From NCBI GenBank assembly GCA_031366605.1, contig JANLOO010000006.1, forward strand, positions 1 through 64,000: a stretch of DNA of 64,000 nt, given 5' to 3'. Source of the DNA: CALMEC01 sp031366605. Its GTDB lineage: Bacteria; Actinomycetota; Thermoleophilia; Miltoncostaeales; Miltoncostaeaceae. Under the pieces are notes generated by a model that searched no databases, was not told the origin of the DNA, and saw only the letters and a program-made list of their open reading frames with translations. Both the position numbers and the translations under genes were made by a program. Shown piece after piece: positions 59,719 to 64,000 of the stretch (position 1 is the stretch's first letter; each line of letters begins with the position of its first letter).

Positions 59719-60612
59719 ACGAGTTATCCGGATCACTTAGGCGCGCTCGTCGAGACGTTCCTCGAGACCCTCGACTTTGCGTCGAACGGCCCCGAGGCAC
59801 AACTCGACGTGAGCGGCACGGAGGGGCTCGTCGAAGCCATGCGGTACTCGCTGCTGGCGGGCGGCAAGCGCATCAGGCCGGTGCTGTGCCTGGCGACCTG
59901 CGAGGGCTTGGGCCACGAGCCCGAAGAATTGCTTCCCACAGCGGCCGCGCTTGAGCTGATCCACACCTACTCGCTGATCCACGACGACCTGCCGTCGATG
60001 GACGACGACGACCTGCGCCGCGGGCGGCCGACGTGCCACCGCGCGTTCGGCGAGGACGCGGCGATCCTGGCGGGCGACGCGCTGTTCGCCGAGGCCATCC
60101 GCCTCGTCGCTGAGCGGCAGCCTGGCGGGCCGTCGACGCGACTCGGCATCATCACCGAACTCGCTGCGGCCTCGGGTGTCAACGGAATGGTCGGCGGGCA
60201 GTTCCTTGACCTGCGCGACCACGGCCGCGAATCGGCTGACGCGCTTCGTCAGGTCCACCTGCTCAAGACCGGCCGCCTGATCGCAGCGGCCGTGCGATGC
60301 GCCGTCGTCTATGCCCGCCCCGAGGGCGAGGTTGCGATCGCGCTCCGTGCGTTCGCCAACGAACTCGGCCTGCTGTTCCAGATCGTCGACGACATCCTGG
60401 ACGTGGCCGGTGATGAGGAGGCGCTCGGCAAACCGGTGGGCGCAGACGCACGCCACGGCAAGATCACCTACGTAAGTTTCCACGGCCTGGACCGCGCCCG
60501 CGAGCTGGCATCCGAAAGCCACACTCGCGCCGAAGCCCTGCTCAGCGCCGTCCCGGGCCCGACAGACGACCTGGCAGCCCTGACCGAACTCATCTTCGCC
60601 CGGCAGAGCTGA
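59719..60612 (+). CDS. Polyprenyl (farnesyl/geranylgeranyl) diphosphate synthase
   Basis: About 297 residues. FARM motif HDDLPSMDDDDLRRGRP, second Asp motif QIVDDILDVAGD, and GGKRIRP at the isopentenyl site. The expected N-terminal helix (SYPDHLGALVETFLETLDF) lies in frame upstream of the first usual start (GTG at 59809). That stretch begins at the ACG at 59719, with GAGGAG five bases before it and TAG shortly upstream, so ACG is the likely start. It supplies prenyl diphosphate to the hopanoid genes downstream. Confidence 0.88.
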   Translation, partial: TSYPDHLGALVETFLETLDFASNGPEAQLDVSGTEGLVEAMRYSLLAGGKRIRPVLCLATCEGLGHEPEELLPTAAALELIHTYSLIHDDLPSMDDDDLRRGRPTCHRAFGEDAAILAGDALFAEAIRLVAERQPGGPSTRLGIITELAAASGVNGMVGGQFLDLRDHGRESADALRQVHLLKTGRLIAAAVRCAVVYARPEGEVAIALRAFANELGLLFQIVDDILDVAGDEEALGKPVGADARHGKITYVSFHGLDRARELASESHTRAEALLSAVPGPTDDLAALTELIFARQS

Positions 60613-60641
60613 CTGGCCTCTCGTGGAACAGGCCGTCCGAG

Positions 60642-61064
60642 CTACGCGTCAGCCGGCAGCAAGGCGAAGGGCGTCCCATCGAGCGCGGTCACGGCGCGGA
60701 AATGGCGCTGATCAAACGTCAAGAGACGATGTGTTCCAAACCGGTGCGCGAGCACGATCACCGACAGATCAGCCAACCCGAGCTGCAGATCGGCGTAACG
60801 AGCGTCGACTTCCAACGCGAGCTGATGGTCGTCCGCTGAGAGTCCGACCACTTGGAACCTCCCCTCCGCAACGTCAGTGAGGAAGGCCCTCGCAGCAGAC
60901 GCGCCAAGACGCGTCCGGAGTAAATAGTCGACTTCCGCGGTGACCGGTGCCGGAACCACAAGCCCCTCACCTTCGGACCGTAGAAGCGCCCGCACCACGT
61001 CGCGAAGCGGCTCACGCTCATCCGCCACAGCCACGAGAGGGGCGGCGTCGACGATGAGGGTCAT
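60642..61064 (-). CDS. PIN-domain toxin (VapC-like)
   Basis: This 140-residue PIN protein has IVDAAPLVAVADE at the start, PAPVTAEVDYLL, LGLADLSVIVLA and LLTFDQRHF, giving the four acidic metal ligands. Its ATG overlaps the stop of the antitoxin gene. The pair is inserted, on the opposite strand, between the polyprenyl synthase and fni. Confidence 0.9.
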   Translation of the reverse strand: MTLIVDAAPLVAVADEREPLRDVVRALLRSEGEGLVVPAPVTAEVDYLLRTRLGASAARAFLTDVAEGRFQVVGLSADDHQLALEVDARYADLQLGLADLSVIVLAHRFGTHRLLTFDQRHFRAVTALDGTPFALLPADA

Positions 61065-61297
61065 CGCCCGAAGCCCGCGAGCAGCTCCTCGTCGGGAATG
61101 TCGGCGATTGACCGACCATCGAGGTTCGACAGTCCGGTCACCGCGAACAGTGCGAACTCCCGGTCAGGCGTTCCAGCGGCGTCGAACTGTGTCAACGCCC
61201 GGCGCATCACCTCAGCCTGACTCAGCTCCAAGCGCTCCGAAAGGCGCCGGAGGCGAGCGGCGTCGGTGTCCGAGAGGTACAGACTTGTCTTTCGCAT
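61061..61297 (-). CDS. Ribbon-helix-helix antitoxin (VapB-like)
   Basis: This 78-residue protein has RKTSLYLSDTDAARLRRLSE and then LSQAEVMRRALTQFD, a typical RHH DNA-binding unit. The C-terminal tail (LDGRSIADIPDEELLAGFG) would bind the toxin. The overlap with the PIN gene confirms the pair. TAAGGTAGGGTATCACGTAG upstream may contain its promoter and operator. Confidence 0.85.
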   Translation of the reverse strand: MRKTSLYLSDTDAARLRRLSERLELSQAEVMRRALTQFDAAGTPDREFALFAVTGLSNLDGRSIADIPDEELLAGFGR

Positions 61298-61316
61298 CTA
61301 AGGTAGGGTATCACGT

Positions 61317-61400
61317 AGGGTGCCTTATTCTGAAGGGGTATCCGCCCGACGCAGGTCGTCGTGAATATCGGAATATTCGCGATACCGAGGACGCCGCGCC
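61317..61400 (+). repeat. Family C element, copy 2
   Basis: The core at 61347-61397 matches 52457-52508. It ends about 55 bases upstream of the fni start and follows the antitoxin gene, which runs the other way. GAATATC and GAATATTCGCGATA could fold into an A/T-rich stem unusual for this genome. Confidence 0.7.
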
Positions 61401-61453
61401 CGATCAGCCGGAGGGCGCCTCGGGTAGCGTTGGACCCGACAAACAGGAGATCG

Positions 61454-62512
61454 GTGAGCATCCAGGATCATTCGGGCCGCAAGGCCGACCACATACGGAT
61501 CGCGACCGAAGAAGACGTCGGGTTCGGCGCGCTGACGACTGGGCTCGAGCGGTACCGTTTCGTCCACCAGGCGCTTCCCGAGATCGACCTGGACGCGGTC
61601 GACACGTCAACGACACTGCTGGGTCGCACGCTTGCGGCGCCCATCCTGATCTCGTGCATGACCGGCGGCGTCGCAAAGGGCGGGCTGATCAACCGGATCC
61701 TCGCCGCCGCCGCGCAACATGCGGGCGTGGCGATCGGCGTGGGCTCTCAGCGCGCCGCGCTGGACGACCCCTCGCTTGCCGAGACGTTCCAGGTCCGTGA
61801 GTTGGCCCCCGATGTTCCGCTGCTCGCCAACCTCGGGGCCGCCCAACTCGCCGGCCCGGACGGAATCGAACGGTGCCGCGCAGTCATCCGGATGATCCAC
61901 GCGGACGCCCTCGTCATCCACGTCAACCCACTGCAAGAGGCACTGCAGCCCGAGGGCACGACGCGGTTCGCCGGACTCATCGACCGTATCGGCGAGGCAG
62001 CGGCGGCGATCGACGTGCCGATCATCGTCAAGGAGGTCGGCTGGGGAATCGCCGAGAACATCGCCCGCCGTCTGGCCGAGGTCGGCATCGCCGGCATCGA
62101 CGTCGCGGGCTCCGGCGGCACCAACTGGGGCGAGGTCGAGCGCAGACGGATGGACGACCCCGTCATGGTGCGCGTCGCGGGCGAGTTCCGCGAATGGGGC
62201 ATCCCCACCGTGGATTCTGTCGTGGCAAGCCGTCGGGGGTTCCCAGACGGCCTGATCATCGCCTCCGGTGGGCTGCGCACCGGCCTGGACGCCGCCAAGT
62301 GCCTTGCGCTCGGGGCCGATGCGGTCGGGTTTGCAGCTCCCCTGCTGAAAGCTGCGGTCGTGTCACGCCGCGCGGTCGACGAGCGTTTGAGGGGTATCAT
62401 CGAAGGGCTGCGTATCGCTATGTTCTGCATCGGCGCCGCCGACATCGGGGACCTGGCCGGGACACCGCATTTGGTCCACGACACCGGAAGCGTTGACACC
62501 TCCACGAACTAG
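61454..62512 (+). CDS. fni: Type 2 isopentenyl-diphosphate delta-isomerase
   Basis: This 352-residue FMN enzyme has RKADHIRIATEEDV, LISCMTGG, VGSQRAAL, NLGAAQ, HVNPLQEALQPEG, VKEVGWGI and VAGSGGTNW. It interconverts IPP and DMAPP, needed with the MEP pathway genes ispD and ispF to balance precursors. The start GTG at 61454 has CAGGAGA upstream; the ATG at 61361 lies inside the family C element and is rejected. hpnH follows after 9 bases. Confidence 0.95.
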   Translation: MSIQDHSGRKADHIRIATEEDVGFGALTTGLERYRFVHQALPEIDLDAVDTSTTLLGRTLAAPILISCMTGGVAKGGLINRILAAAAQHAGVAIGVGSQRAALDDPSLAETFQVRELAPDVPLLANLGAAQLAGPDGIERCRAVIRMIHADALVIHVNPLQEALQPEGTTRFAGLIDRIGEAAAAIDVPIIVKEVGWGIAENIARRLAEVGIAGIDVAGSGGTNWGEVERRRMDDPVMVRVAGEFREWGIPTVDSVVASRRGFPDGLIIASGGLRTGLDAAKCLALGADAVGFAAPLLKAAVVSRRAVDERLRGIIEGLRIAMFCIGAADIGDLAGTPHLVHDTGSVDTSTN

Positions 62513-62521
62513 GGAAGCCAC

Positions 62522-63529
62522 GTGCCGAAACGCCCGATTGCGCTCGAGATGGGGATGGCGACGTACCTGGTCAAGAAGCGCCTGATCCAGCGCAGCGACA
62601 TGTTCCCGTTCACGCTGATGCTCGAACCGCTCGAGCTCTGCAACCTGGCGTGCCACGGGTGCGGGCGGATCCGCGAGTACGACGATGTCTTCCATATGCG
62701 CCTGAGCGTCGAGGAATGTCTGCGGGTCGCCGAGGAGGCCGGTGCGCCGATCGTCAACATCCCCGGTGGCGAGCCGCTGATCCACACGCAGATCGACGAG
62801 ATCGTCAACGGCATCACGGCACAGGGGCGCTTCGTCTACCTGTGTACCAACGGCATCCTGATGGACCGGGCATTCGGCAAGATCCCGCCGTCCAACCGGT
62901 TCGCATTCGTCGTCCACATCGATGGGATGGAGGCGGTTCACGACCATGCGGTCGACCGCGCCGGGGTCTTCAAGAAGGCCACCGCCAAGATGCGCGAGGC
63001 CATCGACCTGGGCTATCGCGTCTGCACCAACACCACGATCTTCCGGGGGACCGCGGCCCGCGAATACGTCGAGCTGTTCAGCTTCCTCAAGGACATGGGC
63101 GTCGAGGGATGCATCACCTCGCCCGGGTTCGACTACGACTCGGTCACAAAAGATCGCGAGCAGTTTCTGGCGCGCACCGAGGCGCAAGCGCTCTACGCCG
63201 AGGTACACGAGTTGTGCGAGGGCATGGACGTGCCCTTCTACAACAACCCCCTGTTCCATGAGTTCCTGCAGGGCAAGCGCAGCTACCGCTGCTCGGCGTG
63301 GTCGATGCCGACCTACACGGTCAAGGGGTGGCGCAGCCCCTGTTATCTGCTCGCCGATGCCCATGTGGGGAGCTTGAAAGAGCTGTACGAAGGCACCGAC
63401 TGGGAGGCGTACGGCACCGACCGCGACCCCCGTTGTGCCAACTGCCTGATGCACTGCGGTTACGAGGCCACCACGATCCTCGAGGCGTTCAAGAGCCCGC
63501 GGGATCTGCTGACGCTCGCCCGAGGGTAG
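62522..63529 (+). CDS. hpnH: Adenosyl-hopene transferase HpnH (radical SAM)
   Basis: This 335-residue protein has the radical SAM cluster C40-x3-C44-x2-C47 (CNLACHGCGRI), GGEPLIHTQID, a C-terminal SPASM-like Cys set (CANCLMHCGYE) and the family start MGMATYLVKKRLI. HpnH joins the 5'-deoxyadenosyl group to diploptene, the first step toward extended (C35) hopanoids. The start is GTG. The next gene begins within its stop codon (TAGTG). Confidence 0.94.
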   Translation: MPKRPIALEMGMATYLVKKRLIQRSDMFPFTLMLEPLELCNLACHGCGRIREYDDVFHMRLSVEECLRVAEEAGAPIVNIPGGEPLIHTQIDEIVNGITAQGRFVYLCTNGILMDRAFGKIPPSNRFAFVVHIDGMEAVHDHAVDRAGVFKKATAKMREAIDLGYRVCTNTTIFRGTAAREYVELFSFLKDMGVEGCITSPGFDYDSVTKDREQFLARTEAQALYAEVHELCEGMDVPFYNNPLFHEFLQGKRSYRCSAWSMPTYTVKGWRSPCYLLADAHVGSLKELYEGTDWEAYGTDRDPRCANCLMHCGYEATTILEAFKSPRDLLTLARG

Positions 63530-64000
63530 TGCCCACCGCACCCATCGTCGTCGTGTGCGCGCTTGAGATCGAACGCCGCGCGCTCGCCGGACTCGAACGC
63601 CCCGGGGTCGAGATCCACGTCAGCGGCATCGGGCCAGACGCGGCCGCGGCACTTGGTGAGCGGCTGACCCAGCGCCCACTTCGCGCGATGATTGCGACCG
63701 GATTCTGCGGCGCGCTCATCTCGCGACTGGACGTGGGAACGATCGTGGTCGCAGAACGCGTCGTTCACGAGAACACCGGTGATGTCTTCGCCGCCGACGA
63801 CGTGATGTTGGCCGCCGCCGAAGGCCGCCGTGGAACGCTCGTCAGCGCCGGCGAGGTTGCCCGCACCCCGGCCGACCGCGCCGCGCTGCAGGGCCTGGCA
63901 GTCGACATGGAGAGCGCGGCGCTCGCTCGCGCGGCGCGCGACGCGGATGTGCCGTTCATCGCAATCCGCGCCATCAGCGACCGCTTCCGGGATCGCATCC
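63529..64000 (+). CDS. hpnG: Hopanoid-associated nucleoside phosphorylase (HpnG-like), partial
   Basis: The GTG overlaps the hpnH stop. The protein begins APIVVVCALEIERRALAGLE and has ATGFCGAL and VDMESAALARAARDADVPFI, as in MTA/SAH nucleosidase and HpnG. HpnG removes adenine from adenosylhopane, which is the next step after HpnH. The gene continues past the window end; about 157 residues are seen. Confidence 0.88.
   Translation, partial: MPTAPIVVVCALEIERRALAGLERPGVEIHVSGIGPDAAAALGERLTQRPLRAMIATGFCGALISRLDVGTIVVAERVVHENTGDVFAADDVMLAAAEGRRGTLVSAGEVARTPADRAALQGLAVDMESAALARAARDADVPFIAIRAISDRFRDRI

Overview
This 64 kb high-GC window looks like part of an actinobacterial chromosome. The evidence is a DUF2469 gene, carD, a class I lysyl-tRNA synthetase, a SigH-like sigma factor and a hopanoid gene block. 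Thermoleophilia or Rubrobacteria-like affiliation is an inference; there is no rRNA gene to test it.

Region 1 (about 1-16.8 kb) is accessory. Two IS110-family elements face each other around a yceH/DUF480 gene. The complete one is frameshifted and sits in the centre of a roughly 50-75 bp palindromic repeat (family A). Eight intact copies of this repeat, plus split ones, lie in the first 14.3 kb and I saw none later. Between the repeats are secreted copper proteins (cupredoxin, multicopper oxidase, cupredoxin), a MoaD-like/BNR-repeat pair, VOC proteins, a gene of unknown function behind a strong SOS (LexA) box, an SDR and a PD-(D/E)XK-like protein. An overlapping two-gene unit then pairs a RelA/SpoT-type synthetase domain with a DUF262 (GmrS-like) protein. 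It is the best candidate here for an undescribed (defence or toxin-like) system.

Region 2 (about 16.9-50.7 kb) is conserved core genome, mostly on the minus strand. Read in the direction of transcription it parallels the tilS-to-sigH segment of Bacillus: tilS, hpt, ftsH, folP, folB, folK, DUF2469, coaX, dusB, greA, lysyl-tRNA synthetase, rpsR, clpC, radA, carD, yacL, ispD, ispF, cysS, rlmB, sigH and tRNA-Thr. carD lies where disA is found in Bacillus. Insertions include an MFS transporter, a vapBC pair, DUF72, a threonine dehydratase-like enzyme, ArsR/SRPBCC, a beta-helix protein and copies of a second palindromic repeat (family B).

Region 3 (about 50.7-64 kb) holds a nucleoside phosphorylase, small membrane proteins, a PAP2 phosphatase, a diguanylate cyclase, 3-hydroxyacyl-CoA dehydrogenase, ornithine carbamoyltransferase, rhomboid, DUF2007, FIST, a helix-turn-helix protein and a dehydrogenase. 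It ends in an isoprenoid/hopanoid block: polyprenyl synthase, a vapBC pair, type 2 IPP isomerase, hpnH and an hpnG-like gene cut by the window edge.

Several conserved genes appear to start at unusual codons: CTG for ftsH and folK, ACG for the polyprenyl synthase, and ATC at the expected start of a VOC protein.
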